DNA of 64,000 bases from CAZOKH01 sp964580315 (GTDB lineage: Bacteria; Chloroflexota; Anaerolineae; Anaerolineales; Anaerolineaceae): NCBI GenBank assembly GCA_964580315.1, contig CAZOKH010000002.1, forward strand, positions 1 through 64,000, written 5' to 3'. The notes below the pieces were generated by a model. That model saw only the letters and a list, made by a program, of their open reading frames with translations. It was not told the origin of the DNA and did not search any database. Each line of letters starts with the position of its first letter. Within the stretch, counting starts at the first letter, position 1. A program made the translations under genes and the position numbers. Below, piece after piece: positions 63,967 to 64,000 of this stretch.

Positions 63967-64000
63967 TTATAAAATCCTTCTTTCTTTACTTTCAAGATTC

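Overview
The window looks like chromosomal DNA of a member of the Chloroflexota, most likely class Anaerolineae. This is inferred from gene content and style: Thr/Pro-rich linkers after lipoprotein cysteines, a very large secreted protein with DNRLRE and InlB-type repeats, a glycyl-radical dehydratase, a DUF438/hemerythrin protein and many ABC importers. No rRNA or other taxonomic marker is present. Most genes are GC-rich. Two stretches are clearly AT-rich and look acquired: about 20.0-25.2 kb and 43.4-45.1 kb.

Layout. 1-7.06 kb: a giant secreted metallophosphoesterase, minus strand, cut by the window edge. 7.06-8.77 kb: an OmpR-type response regulator, plus two copies of one structured RNA leader, one before the giant gene and one before the regulator. 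8.77-12.6 kb: maf, a class B penicillin-binding protein and rsgA. 12.6-17.7 kb: a GIN-domain lipoprotein, metA, an oligopeptide-type solute-binding lipoprotein and a receiver-domain protein. 17.7-20.0 kb: a Crp/Fnr regulator, a ferredoxin and a hemerythrin/PAS protein. 20.1-24.45 kb: a four-gene overlapping operon encoding a small protein, a winged-helix protein, a DndD-like SMC ATPase and a DndE-HerA fusion, without dndA or dndC. 24.9-28.0 kb: a chagasin-type inhibitor, two aldolases and a PIN/RHH toxin-antitoxin pair. 28.1-31.4 kb: a glycyl-radical enzyme resembling trans-4-hydroxyproline dehydratase, with its activase. 31.5-34.7 kb: a PAS-GGDEF cyclase, a lipoprotein-like gene and metF. 34.9-43.1 kb: a carbohydrate uptake locus with DeoR regulator, binding protein, double ATPase, two permeases, an FGGY kinase and a SIS isomerase. 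43.4-45.7 kb: an AT-rich HTH-to-HEPN gene between 82-bp direct repeats, beside a tRNA-Ser whose 3' portion is copied twice in tandem. 45.7-50.5 kb: an RNase D/beta-CASP RNase operon and a two-component system. 50.6-54.8 kb: a PadR-headed FecB/C/E-type importer with a THEP1-like NTPase. 54.9-57.7 kb: a four-domain persulfide-type oxidoreductase with an ArsR regulator. 57.9-64 kb: a lipid kinase, an acyltransferase, a PLD lipoprotein, a transglutaminase, a degenerate class II aldolase and a SAF-domain dehydrogenase.

The points most worth a second look are: (i) the HTH-HEPN gene in its repeat-flanked, tRNA-adjacent site, a candidate undescribed defence gene; (ii) the incomplete Dnd-like operon with a DndE-HerA fusion; (iii) the duplicated pseudoknot-plus-terminator RNA leader with a covarying base pair; (iv) a 12-bp perfect helix that would hide the ribosome binding site of the FecB-like gene; and (v) the tandem tRNA-Ser 3'-end copies that carry a hairpin in the T loop.
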